From Gliomastix tumulicola (Eukaryota; Ascomycota; Sordariomycetes; Hypocreales; Bionectriaceae), in the NCBI GenBank assembly GCA_001599755.1, contig BCHX01000007.1, positions 2,976,001 to 3,040,000 on the forward strand: a stretch of 64,000 nt of DNA. The letters are read 5' to 3'. The notes beneath the pieces are model-generated. The model made no database searches and was not told the origin of the DNA. It saw only the letters and a list, made by a program, of their open reading frames with translations. Every line of letters starts with the position of its first letter. The first letter of the stretch is position 1. Made by a program: the position numbers and the translations under genes. Of the stretch, positions 11,123 to 26,400 are shown piece by piece.

Positions 11123-14100
11123 ATGGCAAACATGGAGACCCTCAACGCACAGCAGACCGACTCTATCGGCGACCTGTTCTTCGCCGGCGACTGGGACCTC
11201 GACCAGCAGGTTCAACAGAACAACGAAGAACCCCAAATCGTCGAAGCTTGCATCCATGACCTCATCGAGAAGCAAGCACGGGAGAGGCCTGATGCCCCCG
11301 CTATTGATGCCTGGGACGGGCAGCTCACGTATGCGCAGCTCGACGAGGCCGCGAGCAGGCTGGCTCGTCACCTGACGGAGACCTGTCAGGTACAGGTTGG
11401 AGACCTGGTGCATGTGTGCTTCGAGAAGAGCATGTGGTACTTCGTTGCCATCTACGCAATCAACAAGATGGGGGCTGCCTGGGTACCTCTAGACCCGGGC
11501 CATCCTTTGGAGAGACGTCGGCAGGTCATCTCGCAGACCGGGGCACGGCTGGCATTGGCGTCTCCTGAGACTAAGTCCTTGGTCGAAGGGCTGCTTGACG
11601 AGGTGGTGGAGGTGTCTGCACTGCTTGACGGTGAGCTGGGCGCCCGGATGAGTGCCTCTTCGGCTTCATTTAAGGGCCCCCGGTGTGACCCGGGCAGTGC
11701 AGTCTACATCCTCTTCACCTCTGGAAGCACAGGCATTCCTAAAGGCCTAGTGATGGAGCATCGCGCTGTTGCCTCTAGCATGACAGCCACCTCACGCCGA
11801 TTGCGTCTGACACCCGATGTCAGGATGCTGCAGTTTGCAGCGTTTGTCTTCGACCTCTCCATTGGAGAGATCATTGCCCCCCTGATATCCGGTGCCTGTC
11901 TAGTGGTGCCATCGGAGGACATCAGGCTCAACGGGCTCAAAGACTTTATCAACGAGAAAAGGGTGACCTGGACCTTTCTCACACCCTCATTCAGCCGCAC
12001 GCTCTTCCCCAGCGAGATACCTTGCTTAGAACTCCTGCTTCTCGGAGGCGAGGCCGCTGGCAGGGATATCTTCGACCGGTGGTTTGGCCACGTTCGACTT
12101 ATCAACGCCTGGGGCCCTGCTGAGTGTGCGACTTTTGCCACGTTTCACGAATACGACTCTGCAGACGACTCACCTGCGACAGTTGGCCGACCTGTCGGAT
12201 GCTACTGCTGGGTCGTAGACCCGGACAACCCGAGCCAGCTTGTGTCGTTTGGGACGATAGGAGAGGTCGTTATCCAGAGTCCGAGTCTGCTACGGGAGTA
12301 CCTATCCGACACCAAGAAGACCCTAGCCGCGCTTGTCACTGATTTGCCCCCTTGGGCTACTAACCGTAACAAGCCGCATATGGGTCGATTCTTTAAGACT
12401 GGTGATCTGTGCTATCACAACCCGGACGGCACGCTCGAATTCAGCAGTCGCAAGGATACACAGATCAAGATCAGAGGTCAGAGAGTCGAGCTCGGCGAGA
12501 TCGAGCACCACGTTCGTGAAGGCCTCCCTGGCGTTTATCACGTTGCTGTTGAAGCCATCGAGACTTTTAGTGGCAAGACGCTTGTGGCCTTTTTCTCTTA
12601 TGCCAAGGACACCCAAATTCCCAGTGCATCTGAGCCAAAGGATCAGAATTCTATTTTCCTGGCTCTGGATGACGAGATGAAGCGCGTCCTCGCATCCCTT
12701 GTCGGAAAGCTCACGGTTATCCTGCCTAGCTATGAGGTTCCGAGCGCATATATCCCGTGCTCGTACATGCCCGCCGTCACATCCGGAAAACTTGACCGAC
12801 GACTGCTCCGTGATATGGCGATGGAAATAGACGACGCTTCTCTCGCCGAGTATTCGCTCGTCGACAGCAAGAAGCGAATGCCTGAAACACCCATGGAAGA
12901 GAGACTCCAGCTACTGTGGGCGCAGATGCTCAACATCCCAGCGGAATCGATCGGACGGGATGATAGTTTCCTGCGCATCGGTGGAGACTCTTTGGTTGCA
13001 ATTCATCTGGTCACGGCAGCGAGGGAAGAGGGAATTTCGCTCTCTGTCAAGGATATCTTCAACGACCCGCGGCTGCTGGCTGTCGCCGAGAACGCGACTG
13101 AAGTCGAGCCGCTTGATCCGGACGAAGTGCCCGAAACAGTGCCCTTCAGCCTGCTGGACGATGCTATAAAGACGAAGGTGCTCAGCGAAGAGGTCAAAGA
13201 GCTGTGTCAGCTCGCAGCCGATGAGGTCATCGAGGACGCTTTCCCATGTTCTAAGCTCCAGGAAGGATTGATGGCCATCGCCGTCAAGGATCCGCGCTCC
13301 TACATTGCCAAAAACGCCTTCCAGCTCGCAGATCATATTAACGTGGATAAGTTCAAGCGTGCGTGGCAGACGACTGTGGATGGGTGCAGCAACCTGCGTA
13401 CAAGGATCGTCAACATTGACGGAAAGTCGGTGCAGCTGGTTCTGGGCGGGAAGGTCAAATGGGAGCGTGCGGAAGGGCAAGATCTGCGCTCTCACCTGAC
13501 CTCCAAGGACGTGAAGATGGGCTACGGCCTACCCCTTTGTCGGTCTGCTCTGATTGACGAGGCGGATGGGTCCAAGAACTTCATCTTCATGATCCATCAC
13601 GCACTCTTCGACGGCTGGTCATTCTCTCTCCTCATGCACACGCTGAATCGGGCCTATCATAACGAAGATTTGGCCCTCCTGCAGCCCTTCTCAAACTTCA
13701 TCCAGTACACCATGGGGATTGACGAGGCATCGGCTAGGAACTACTGGAGGGAGCAGCTCCACGACGCCCAGCAGTCGCCTTTCCCTCAGATGTCTCTGTC
13801 GCCTGCAACATCTGAGAAGAGGACGAAGATCATGAAGAGCAAATTTGACATGGGCAAGTCAACAGACTCATCTATCACCAAAGCCACGATTCTACGAGCC
13901 GCTTGGGCGGTCGTGATGTCAAGGCATAGTGACGTTGACGATGTAGTCTTTGGCGCCACCGTCACTGGACGTCAGGCCCCCGTCTCAGGCATAGAGATGA
14001 TGTCTGGTCCTGCTGTGGCTACTGTCCCCGTTCGTGTTCGACTCGACAAGTCCCAGTCAGTTTCCTCCTTTCTAGAAGACGTACAGAAACAGGCATCTGG

Positions 14101-14490
14101 AATGGTCGAGTTTGAACAGTTCGGCTTGATGAACATCTCCTCTGTTAGCCCCGAGGCCCGGGAGGCTTGCAATTTCTCCACGTTGCTTGTCATCCAGCCT
14201 ATGGCTATGCTGGACATGGACGAGAGGAGGGAGCCTATGCTCTTTCCGGTGGATTCGGTGGACAACATCGAGGAAGAGGCTCTGCAGAATTACTTCACAT
14301 ACCCGCTCGTCGTCGACTGTCTAGTCTATGAAGAGTCGATGGAGCTAGTTTTGACGTACCATGCCGATGTCGTCAGTGAGCTCCAGCTTGAAGCCATTAC
14401 CCATCAGTTCAAACACGTCACAGAACAGCTTCTGGCACAGACAGACGCTCCTCTCGAGACCCTCAGCGTTGCAGGTCCATGGGACCAGCG
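11123..14490 (+). other. NRPS module 1 (A-T-C), class I, loading module
   Basis: A-domain core FTSGSTG near residue 197, carrier Ser near 623, condensation HH at 825-826. The ten-residue specificity code, read by hand against the GrsA PheA domain, is D-L-G-F-L-G-A-T-F-K. Class I marks: AWDG near the start, WVPLDP, WGPAE, LLREYLSD, and IGRDDSFLRIGGDSL in the carrier. The residue cannot be named from this code with confidence. There is no C domain upstream, so this A domain should supply the first, free-amine residue. Confidence 0.85.
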
Positions 14491-17400
14491 CAAGGCTCTC
14501 AACTGGCACAAGGACGAGCAGCGTGTCCTCCGAGCCTGCGTTCACGATCTGATCTCGGAGCGAGCAGTTAAGAGTCCGAGACAGCCGGCCATCTGCACGT
14601 CAAAGAAGACCATGACGTACGAGGAACTAGATCGGGCGTCCAGTCTTCTTGCCAAGCACCTACAGCGACTGGGTGTCCGGCCGGAGATTATGGTACCGAT
14701 GTGCTTCGAGAAATCCATGACTGCCGTTGTCGCGATGCTGGCGATCTTGAAAGCAGGCGGCGCCTTTATCCCATTGGACCCTTCGCATCCTGCCAGCAGG
14801 CGCCAAAATCTCATTGACGAGGCCAAGGCATCTACCATCATCGTATCTCCAGCAACGGCAGCGTCTTGCGAGGGCATGGCATCACAAGTCGTGGAACTAT
14901 CAGATACCCTACTCCAGGTCCTTTCCCAGCTTGACATTGGCCAGCCGCAGTCTCTCATCCAGGCTGACCCCTCCAATGCCGCCTACGTGCTCTTCACATC
15001 GGGTTCAACGGGCAAGCCTAAGGCCATCGTGGTAGATCACACCGCTCTATGTACCAGTCTGATCGGGTATGGCCGTGCCTACCAGATGGATAGCTTTTCG
15101 CGGGTTCTTCAATTTTCCAACTTTGTCTTCGACGTCAGCCTCAGCGAGATCTTGGAGACGCTCATCATGGGCGGTACGGTCTGCATTCCGTCTGACAAGG
15201 AGCGCGTTGAAGGGCTGGCAAAATTCGCCACGGATCTGAATGTCAATACGGCGATGTTGACTTCGTCCTTCCTTCGGACAATCAAAGTGGAAGACCTGCC
15301 CACTCTTGAACTTCTGCTCCTGGTCGGAGAACCGCCGAGCAGGGACGTTTTGCGTACTTGGCACGGATACGTCAAGGTCGTCAATGCATACGGACCTTCC
15401 GAGTCGTCCGTGTTCTGCATGAGCCACGCGTACAAGTCGCGCGACGAGTCTCCTACGACACTCGGTACGGCCTTCAGTTCTAACTGTTGGATTGTCGACG
15501 TGGATAATCACAATAAGTTGGCGCCCATCGGTGTACCCGGCGAGATTCTTCTGCAGAGGCACATGGCGCGCGGATACCTGAACGACTCCGGGAGGACAGA
15601 AGCTTCCTTTATCCCCAGCGTGGACTTCCTTCCCCGCCCGAAAGAAGGAGACACGCGGCGATTCTACAAGACCGGAGATATTGCCCGCTACAACGCAGAT
15701 GGGACGATGGAGTATCTAGGCCGCAGAGACACACAGGTCAAGATTCGAGGTTTCCGTGTTGAGCTCGGCGAGATCGAGTACAACATCCAGAAATCCCTTG
15801 CGGGACTCGAGCATGTTGCTGTCGATGCCGTGAAGCGAGAGTCGAGCGAGATGCTTGTCGCTTTTGTCTCGTTTGACGACAAGGATCTGCCTTTGGCTTC
15901 TGACGATGTCCGAGTATCGGCTTCCTTGCCTCTACTTGACATGAGCGACTCGCTACGTGAGACTCTCCTGAGCCTAGCGGATGATTTGAAAGCAGCCCTG
16001 CCTGGATATATGGTGCCTACTCTATACCTCCCTCTTCAGAAGATCCCCTTCATCACGTCGATGAAAATGGATCGACGGAGCATGAGATCACTCGCGGCTT
16101 CGCTGTCCTCCTCCGCGGCGGCTGAATACTCACTCGCAGTGAGGGATTGGACACAGCCGACAACCGACATGGAGTTCAAGATCCGAGAGCTGTGGGCTAA
16201 AATCCTGCAAAAAGATGCTGAGGAAATCGGCAAGTATGATTCCTTCATCGACATTGGAGGAGACTCTATTGCTGCCATCGAGCTGGTAAACGAGGCGTCC
16301 AAGCAGAACATTAGCATCAGCGTGTCGGGCATCTTCGACGATCCTCGTCTCAGCAGCGTGGCCGCTTCAGCCGTTTCTAAAGACACCGAAGTGTTCGCGG
16401 CCCCAAAGCCATTCAGTCTGCTCCCGGCGGAGGATGTGGACTCGCTCCTGCAGACAGTTCGTGAATCTTGTGAGCTTGGCGATGGAGATGTTATTGAGGA
16501 CATCCTGCCTTGTACGCCTCTGCAGGAGGGTCTCATGGCGCTCGCGGTTCGCCAGCCGGGCTCGTATGTCGCGAAGACTGTCTTCAGACTGTCAAAAGAT
16601 GTAGATCTGGCGCGTTTCAGGCAGGCGTGGGAGACCACGGTTTCTATCTGCTCCAACCTTCGCACTAGGATCATTCTCAAGGATGGAAACTGTTTCCAAG
16701 CCCACATCCAAAGTTCTTTGCAGTACGAGTCCGAGAAGGGGCGAACGCTGTCTCAATTCCTGTCATCTGCTGAGACGACAAGGATGGGATACGGGAGCCA
16801 CCTGGTCAGGTTCGGACTGTTTCAGGAAGTCGACGGCGAGACCTATTTTGCTTGGGCGCTGCACCATTCGATCTTCGACGGCTGGTCGAGTAAACTTACC
16901 CTGACTACGCTCTATGCCGCCTACCTGAACCTCGAGTTGCCCACCATACAGCCATACTCCGGATTCATCCAATACACTACCAGTATGGACACGACGGCTG
17001 CAGAGACTTACTGGCAGCAGCAACTCGGTGAAGCCACTCGCAGCAACTTCCCAGCATCAAACAATATCTCATCCTCCAAGGCCAAGGCCAGCACGAAGGT
17101 GTGGCGCCACAATATCGGTCTCGGGCGTCTAGCTGATGGTAGCATCACAAAGGCGTCGCTTCTTCGAGCCGCCTGGGCTCTCGTTCTGTCGCAGTATGCT
17201 GAGTCTGACGATATTGTATTCGGAGCTACTGTGTCCGGTCGAAATGCAAAGTCTGGCCTTAGCGAGATGCCCGGCCCGATGATCGCCACGGTGCCAATCA
17301 GGACAAAGATTGACATGCAAGCATCTGTCTTGAAGTTCCTCCGCGACATCCAGACGCAAGCGTCGGGCATGACGCCATACGAACAACTCGGTCTGCAGAA

Positions 17401-20400
17401 CATCGCCAAATTGGGAGAAGACGCCAAAGCCGCCTGCGACTTCTCGACGCTGCTTGTCATTCAGCCGGGTCAACGGCCAGTCGAACAGGATGACCCGACA
17501 GCAGCCGCTATGCTGTTTGTCCCTGATACGAAGAAGTTGGATGCCGAGTCGAACTTGGACTTCAACTACCCTCTAGTTGTGGAAGGAAGTCTGTACGACG
17601 AGCATGTCGAGCTACGTATCGCCTACCGTTCCGACGTGGTCAGTGAACTGCAGGCTGAAGCACTTGTGCATCACCTCGGCCATGTGGTGCAGCAGATCAA
17701 TACGCGGGACAGCAAAGCGATTGCAGATATCTCTGTAGCTGGAGAGTGGGACTTGAAGAGAGCACTCTCGCTCAATGGACCAGCACCGAAACGAGTTGAT
17801 GCCTGCGCTCACGACATCTTTTCAAAGGTCGCAGCTTCGAGGCCACACCAAGAGGCCCTCTACAGCACCGACACCAGCCTCTCGTATCAGGAGCTTGACT
17901 CTATGTCGGATGTCCTCGCCAAATACCTCGCCAGCATCGGCGTAAGGCCCGAGATGTCTGTTCTTCTCTGCTTTGAGAAGTCGCCTTGGGCTATCGTTGC
18001 TATGCTGGCTGTCCTGAAGGCTGGTGGTTCGTTCACTCCACTTGATCCCACGCAGCCCTTGAGTCGTCGTCAGGCTATCGTAGAGGAAACTCGGGCTACG
18101 ATTCTTTTGACATCAGTGTCCCTGGTCGAAGCATCCGAGGGTCTGGTTACCACTCTTGTCGAAGTCTCCTCGGAGTCTATCGCTGGTCTCGCGAAGTTGA
18201 AGGAACTGCAGACTGTGTCAATCCAACCCCCCTCTCCAAGCAATGCGGCATACATCCTGTTTACTTCCGGGTCTACAGGAAAGCCGAAGGGTGTGATGAT
18301 TGAGCACGCCGCACTCTGTTCAGCGTACGAAGATGCAGGTCAAAAGTCTCTCATCGGCGAGTCAACAAGAACGTTGCAATTCTCCAACTTCACGTTCGAC
18401 ATCAGTCTCGGCGAAATCTTCTTCACGCTATTCTCCGGTGGAACAGTATGCGTGCCGACCGAGACGGAACGACTGCAGCATACGGCCGAGTTTGTCGTCA
18501 AGGCAAATGTGAACGTGGCCATGCTGACGGCTTCGTTCCTCAAGACTGTGAGCCCCAGCCAGGTGCCGTGCTTGAAGCGACTGCTGCTCGTCGGAGAAGC
18601 AGCAAATCAGGATACTGTCCAGACGTGGTGCGAGTCTGTGCAGCTTATGAACTGCTACGGCCCGACGGAGGCTACCATTTACTGTACGGCGCATCAATAC
18701 CACAGGCCCCAAGATGAGGCGACGAACATTGGCGTTGGTGTCAACACCGCACTGTGGGTTGTGAAAGCTGGTAGCAACAACAAGCCCAGTAATTCCGTGC
18801 AATTGGCACCAATTGGCTGCGTCGGTGAGTTGGTTATCGAGAGCCATGCTGTTGCTCGAGGTTACGTCAACAATGAAGCCCTCACCGGTTCCGTATTCTT
18901 GGACAAGGTCGATTGGCTAGACGGATCGAGCCGGGGCCGGTTCTATAAGACTGGTGACTTGGTCAGATATAACACCGACGGAAGTCTCACCTATCTTGGC
19001 AGGCGTGACAACCAGATCAAGATCCGAGGTCATCGTCTAGAACTGGGCGAAGTTGAGCATGCCATCAGAGCGAAGCTACCTGGCGTCAAGCACGTTGCGG
19101 CGGATGTCATTCAGGTTGAAGAACGGGCGACTCTCATGGCGTCGGTGAGCTTCGGGCAACAGGCAGACACTCAGGATAGTGGGAATTTCCACACTATGAA
19201 TGATGTGATGAGGTCGACATTCTCCAGGCTCATCGCCGATCTGAAGACTGTGCTTCCGTCTTACATGATCCCCAGTTTATTCATCCCGGTCAAGACAATG
19301 CCACTCAACACCGCTCTCAAACTCGACAGAAAGTCTCTCAGGGGCCTCATCGATGGTCTGTCCAGGGAAGAGCTATCAGCTTTCACTCTCGCAAGCACAG
19401 AGAAGATCGCCCCGACTACACCTATGGAACTACAGCTGCGCAGTCTCTGGGCTCAGGTTCTCCAAATCGACGAGGAGAATATTGGAAAAACTGACACATT
19501 CTTGGAAGTCGGCGGAGATTCTATCAATGCCATCCAGCTCGTCAGTCTAGCTCAGCAGAATGGCATTCACCTAGAAGTGTCCGGTATATTTGACAACATC
19601 ACGCTTGAGGTCATGGCCCTCGGGGCTGCGGTCGGTAGTACTGTCACAGAAGAGCTACCTCCTTTCACACTTCTTTCTCACCGAGTCCTTCCCGATGTCC
19701 TACAAGAGGTCCAGAGCGTGTGCCAGCTACCAGATACGACCATGATTACCGACGTCTACCCTACAACCTCTCTTCAGGAAGGACTGATGGCCCTGTCTGT
19801 GAAGCAGCCAGGCTCTTATATAGCAAGATACTGCTACAAGCTGTCGAGGAATATCGATCTCACGCGTTTTCGGGACGCCTTCGAGCGAGTTGTTGCCGAC
19901 TGCGGCAATCTACATACTAGGATTGTTCTTTTATCCGACGGCTCGTCAGTGCAGACAACCATCCAGGAATCCCCCTCGTGGGATAATGGCGCCAATCTCA
20001 GCATAGTGGCATATCTCAAGAGCACACGGGATATGGAGATGGGCTATGGATCAAGGTTGAATCGATACGCTCTTGCTCAAGACGGAGACGGCAATACCCA
20101 TTTTGTCTGGCATATGCATCACTCAATTTTCGACGGCTGGAGCATTCAGATTATGTACGAGCGGCTTGTCCGTCTGTACCACGACCTCCAAGTCACCTCA
20201 ATGCAGCCTTACGCCGGCTTCATCCAGTATATCACTCAGATGGACATGAATGCAGCAAGCAAATACTGGCGGTCTTACCTCGCAGATGCTAAGCGAGCGT
20301 CCTTCCCGCCTCTACGCCCGGCTGGACAGCAGAAGCCAGCGAACTCGACACACCTGTTCAAGAAGACGATGCCACTGCCGAAGCCATCGGACGCCTCGAT

Positions 20401-23400
20401 TACCAGAGCCTCCCTGCTCCAAGCAGCCTGGGCGCTGGTTCTCTCGAGGTACAGTGATTCAGATGATATCTGCTTCGGCACTACCGTCTCCGGACGAAAT
20501 GCTCCGTTGGCCGGAATTTCTTCCATCACCGGCGCCATGATTGCGACGCTCCCAGCTCGTGTCGTCTTGGACCGAGAACAGCCGGTCTCATCTTTCGTGC
20601 GCAGCATTCAATCGAGAAACGCCGACGCCGCACCGTACGAGCAGTTCGGCTTGGCCAATATTGCCAAGCTCGGTGCAGAGATGAAGGAGGCGTGCGACTT
20701 CTCCAGTTTGATGGTGGTGCAGCCGGCATTCAACCACGACTCTGAGTCTACGGAGGAGGACTCGATGTCGGTATTCGCAGGGGCCACCGAGGACAAGTAC
20801 ACGGGAGAGGACTCGGTCCAGAACTACTTCAACTATCCGCTTGTGGTTCAATGCTTCCTGAGCGAGAGCTCGGTGCAGCTCATCGTGGCATATGAGGCTG
20901 ATATACTGTCAGAGCCGCAGCTGTATGCTTTGACGATGCATCTCCAGAATGTCGTTGAGCAACTTCTTGCCAGTCCCTCGCACTTGACAGTTGGCGAGGT
21001 GGCCATTTCAGGATCCTGGGATCTCGCTCAGACGATCAAGAATAACGGGCCCGAGCCGCAGAGGCCGGACACCTGCATCCATCATTTGTTTGAGCGACAA
21101 GTCGAGCTCCGCCCTGACGCCATTGCCATCAAAGCCTGGGATGGAACTTTGACCTACCGGCAACTAGACCAGAAGGCTAACAGGCTGGCTCACCATCTGA
21201 TTTCCCGTGGCGTCAAGGTCGAGGATCTGATCCATGTCGTCTTCGAGAAGACTGTGTGGTACTACATCTCCGTCCTCGCGATTAGCAAGGCCGGAGCTGT
21301 CTGGGTTCCCTTGGACCCTTCACATCCAGTTCAACGGTTGAAGCAGATTGCATCTCAAACCCAGTCTAGTCTTGCACTAACGTCTGAGCTACACTCGCCA
21401 CTATCGGCGCAGCTCGTGCCGCAGCACCTGGTTGTGTCCGAGTTGTTCGCTTCTGACACCCTCCCAAGCTCAGATCAGGCGCCGGACGTCGATGTGAAGT
21501 CTCACAATGCGGCCTACATCCTGTTCACCTCCGGAAGTACAGGAACGCCCAAGGGCTTCGTCATCGAGCACGGCTCTTTCTGCCTGAGCATGACCGAGAT
21601 TGCAAGAAGAGTGGGTGCTACGCCGGACGTGAGGATGATGCAGTTCGCCTCGTTCGTCTTCGACATGTCCATCGGAGAAATCTTCATCCCGTTGATCTCA
21701 GGTGCTTGCTTCTGCGTCCCCTCGGAGGAGGAGCGCATGAACGACCTGCAGGGCTTCATCAATAAGTACAATGTCAACTGGGCCTGGATCACGCCAACAT
21801 ACGCCAGGATTCTGAAGCCGGAAGACGTGCCGACTATTGACCTCATCCTCCTCGCAGGCGAGGCACCTGGAAAGGATATCTTGGATACTTGGCTCGGAAC
21901 GGCGCGCATCTTCAATGCGTGGGGTCCAGCTGAGGACTGCTTTTGCAGTGCACTCCACGAGTACAGCCCCGATGACTTGCCGCTTGTTGCCGGAAAGCCA
22001 CTGGGAAGTTTCTCATACATCGTGGATCCCGATAACCACAACCGCCTCGCGCCAGTGGGATGCGTTGGCGAGATCATGTTGCAGGGTCCGACGCTCCTTC
22101 GTGAGTATCTTTCTGATCCTGAACGCACGAAGGCGTCGACCTTGGGACACGATGGCCCGCTCCCGTTCTGGGCACACAAGCCGTCAGTCGATGGGTGGAC
22201 GAGAGTCTTCAAGTCGGGAGATCTCGGGTACTGGAACGAGAAAGGCGAGATCGTGTTCGCTTCTCGAAAAGATACACAGGTCAAGATTCGCGGTCTTCGC
22301 GTCGAACTTGGTGAGATCGAGCATCACTTCCAACAGAGCCTAGACGATGTGCACCAGATTGTGGTTGACGTGCTCAAGACGGAGACGGAGACATCTCTTG
22401 TGGCCTACTTCAGCTTTGGAGACGAGACTGTGAGCGTTAATCCCGGCCTCACTTCCGGCGACGTGTTCACGCACATCTCTGAGGACCTTCGAGCGAATCT
22501 CACTGTCACAGTCGGCAAGCTTGGCGTTTTGATGCCGCAATACATGATCCCCACGATATTCATCCCGTGCGCCGCAATGCCCGTCGGAACTTCTACCAAG
22601 ATTGATCGCAAGACACTGCGGTCGATGACGGAGTCTCTGAGCAAGGAGGACCTGCGAGGATATGCTCTGGCCGATGGGGACAAGCGTGCCGCTGAGACGC
22701 CAATGGAGATCGAACTGCAGAAGGTTTGGGCTCAGGTTCTCAAGACGACGCCCGATCAGATTGGCCGCGATGACAACTTCTTGCGCATTGGCGGTGATTC
22801 GATTGCTGCCATCCGTTTAGTGTCTCTTGCCCGAGAACAGGGCATACACTTTACGGTCAAAGATATCTTTGACGACCCAAGGCTTCTCGTCCTCGCAGAG
22901 AAGGCTGCCTCGGCCAACGATAGTATTACATCTGATACCTCGGTAGACCCCTTCGAACTGCTGTCATCGTCTGTCCAAGACATCGTGCTGTCAGAAGATA
23001 TGCGTTCGGACCTGGATTTACGCGTAGATCAGACCGTCGAAGACGCTTATCCCACCACCCAGCTTCAGCAAGGCCTTATGGCGCTCTCCATCCGACAGCC
23101 CGGTTCATACATCGCCAAATACGTCTACAATCTTTCCCCGAAGGTAGACATCGGCAGGTTCAAAGCAGCGTGGCAACGAACTATCGAGATCTGCGCGAAT
23201 CTTCGTACCCGAATTGTGCCAGTCGAAGGCGAGTCTCTTCAGATTGTTATCAGCAATGATGCGGAGTGGGAGGACACTGAGGGCATGACCCTGCGAGAAT
23301 TCATAGAGGCATCCCGCACATTTGACATCAGCCATGGTACTAGGCTCTGCCGGTACGGACTCGTGAATGACCAAGGCAGCTACAGTCTCGCGTTGATAGC

Positions 23401-26400
23401 ACACCATGCTGTCATTGATGGATGGTGCCTGGGTCTGGTCATCAACACGCTGTACTCTGTGTATATGGGACGCGGGGAGCCCACACTCGCGTCCTTCTCG
23501 GGATTCATCAAACACACCTCTGAGATCGATGGAGACGTGGCTGAGAAGTTCTGGGCGTCCGAACTTGAGTCTGCTTCCAAAGCGAGTTTCCCAGCCTCAG
23601 GCCAGCAGGCCAAGGGCACTACCAAGCTTATGGAAAGCAATGTTAGCCTGGTCCTCCCACCGGAGTCCTCCGTAACCTCAGCCACGATCGTTCGAGCGGC
23701 GTGGGCAATCACGCTTGCGAGGTACTGCGATACTGATGACATCTGTCTCGGGAGCACCATTTCCGGCCGCAATGCCCCTGTAGCTAACCTCGAGAATATG
23801 TGCGGACCGATGGTCGCCACAGTGCCTGTCCGGATCAAGCTGGACCGCCAGAAGCAGGTGTCTTCTTTTCTGCTCGATGTACAGAGCCAGGCGTCTGCGA
23901 TGATTCCACATGAGCAATACGGTTTGCAGAATATTGCCAGGATCAGCCCTGCGGTCAAGGAGGCTTGTGACTTCACGAGTTTACTCGTTATCCAGCCCAG
24001 CACAAAAGGTACTTCCATGACCGAACTCGAGGAGAACATGATGACCATGGGCAATGGTCAGAGCTACGAGGCTGAAGAGGCCATGGAAGGATACTACACC
24101 TTCCCCTTGGTCGTGCAGGCCGGCCTTGGCGAAGACCATGTCAACTTCCTCCTCATCTATAACTCTGACATCATCAGGGACGCCCGGATGAACGCCCTGT
24201 CTAAGCACTTCGATCATGTTGTCCAGCAGCTTCTGCAGAATGATCAAGGCCTGGTCGGGGATATCACTCTGACTAGTCCCTGGGATATCGATCAAGTGAT
24301 GGCGTGGACCGACCAGACTCACCCTGTCGTCGGCGAGTGTGTCCACGATCTCATCACGCGACAAGCCCAGAGACACCCCGAAAAAGAGGCTCTATTCACA
24401 TCTGGAGGTTCTGTGAGTTACGCCGAGCTCGAGAGAGCAACCAACTATCTCGCATCCCATCTGAGTGGGCTTGGCGTCCAGCCCGAGGTCATGGTTGGTC
24501 TCTGCTTTGAAAAGTCGAAATGGGCCATCATCGCCATGATTGCTGTTATGAAAGCCGGAGGAGTCTTCATTCCTCTGGATATGACCCATCCTCCAGCGCG
24601 TCGTCAGGTACTGCTGGACGAGGCAAACGCCGAGATCGTTATCGTTTCCGAAGAAACAGCCTCATCCTGCCAGGCGAAAGCGATTGTTGTCCTGTCCGAC
24701 ACACTCTTGTCCGGATTCACCAGTGGCGTTATAACGCCCCGAGTCCAGCCCGATCCGAGCAATGCGGCTTATGTTCTGTTCACATCCGGGTCCACGGGAA
24801 AGCCGAAGGCTATTGTGATGGACCATGCAGCACTGGCATCCAGCGTTATGGGTTTCAGCCGGACATATCAGTTTGACCCCGAGTCTCGCGTCCTGCAATT
24901 CTCGAGCTACGTGTTTGATGTCAGCTTGGGTGAGATTTTCGAGACGTTAGTATTTGGTGGCACAGTCTGCACTCCGACTGAGACGGAACGCATAGAGGAC
25001 CTGCCGGCCTTTATCTCGCGAGCCCGAGTTAATGCTGCCATGTTGACAGCCTCGTTTGCCCGAACAATAAGCCCTGGTGACGTCCCAACCCTCAAGCATC
25101 TCATCCTCGTTGGCGAGGCCCCAACGCGAGATGTGATTCAGACATGGCTCAGTCATGTCAGGATCACCAATGCCTATGGTCCCGCCGAAATCTCCATCTT
25201 CTGCGCTACCCACGACTACACCTCCCCGCTGGAGAGCCCGACCAAGATCGGCCAGGGCTTCAGCAGCGCGTGCTGGATCGTCGAACCAGACAATGCCAAC
25301 CGCCTTGCACCCATCGGCTGCACCGGCGAAATCCTCGTCCAGGGTCGGATCGCTCGGGGGTACCTCAATGACGAAGAGAAAACGGCCCGGGTTTTCCTGA
25401 ACAGCGTGTCGTGGCTGCCCAAGGGCGAGCATGACACGAGAACATTCCACAGAACGGGTGATCTCGGCAGGTACAACGATGACGGGACCTTGGAGTATCT
25501 GGGTCGGAGAGATACGCAGGTCAAAGTACGTGGGCATCGTATCGAACTGGCTGAGATTGAACATCACATGTTGATGTTAGTCTCGAAGTTCGAGCATGTG
25601 GTCGTTGATGTCATCAAGAACGAGGGGAGAGAATCCCTGGTGGCTTTCTTTTCGTACGCTGAGAGCGACGAGGAGCAGCAGGCTTCTGAGGATCTCTCGC
25701 TTCCAATGACCAGCCAAAAACGCGAAGACATTTCTCGAGCCGTGGACAAACTCAAGGGCATACTCCCCGGGTACATGATTCCAAACCTATTTGTGCCACT
25801 ATCCCATATGCCCTTGAACAAGTCGATGAAGACCGATCGCTCTCGTCTTCGTACTCTGGCGTACGGGCTATCGTCTGCTGACCACTCTGCCTATTCTCTG
25901 GCCTCTGAGGAGAGAATCGCACCCAGCACAGAGATGGAATTCAGACTCCGAGATCTATGGGCCCTGGTAATCCAAGTTGACGCCGAGACTATCGGAAAGA
26001 CCGACAGCTTCCTTCAAGTCGGTGGCGACTCCATCGCGGCTATTCAGCTAGCCAGCATCGCACAGCAACAAGGCGTGCATCTCTCTGTTGGCACAATCTT
26101 CCAGCACCCGAGACTCGACGCCATGTCTCTCGCAGCGTCAACAAACGTTGAGCATGAGAGCTATGAGACCGAAAAGTTCAGCTTACTGCCTGTGGATAAG
26201 AAGGATGCAATTCTGAACCAAGTCCAGGTGAAATGCAAGATGGTCGACGCGTCTCAGATAGAAGATTGCTATCCGTGCACCCCTCTCCAGGCCGGACTTA
26301 TGGCATTGGCCGTCAAGGAACCCGGCTCATATGTGTCGACTTTCACTTTCCAACTACCCGACTACGTCGACACCGCAATGTTCAAGGAAGCGTGGAAAGA

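Noticed and set aside
21514..22284. Long minus-strand ORF (256 codons) inside NRPS module 4, and similar ones in other modules
   Set aside because: They mirror conserved A-domain DNA and recur at the same place in several modules, as expected of antisense shadows of a biased coding sequence.
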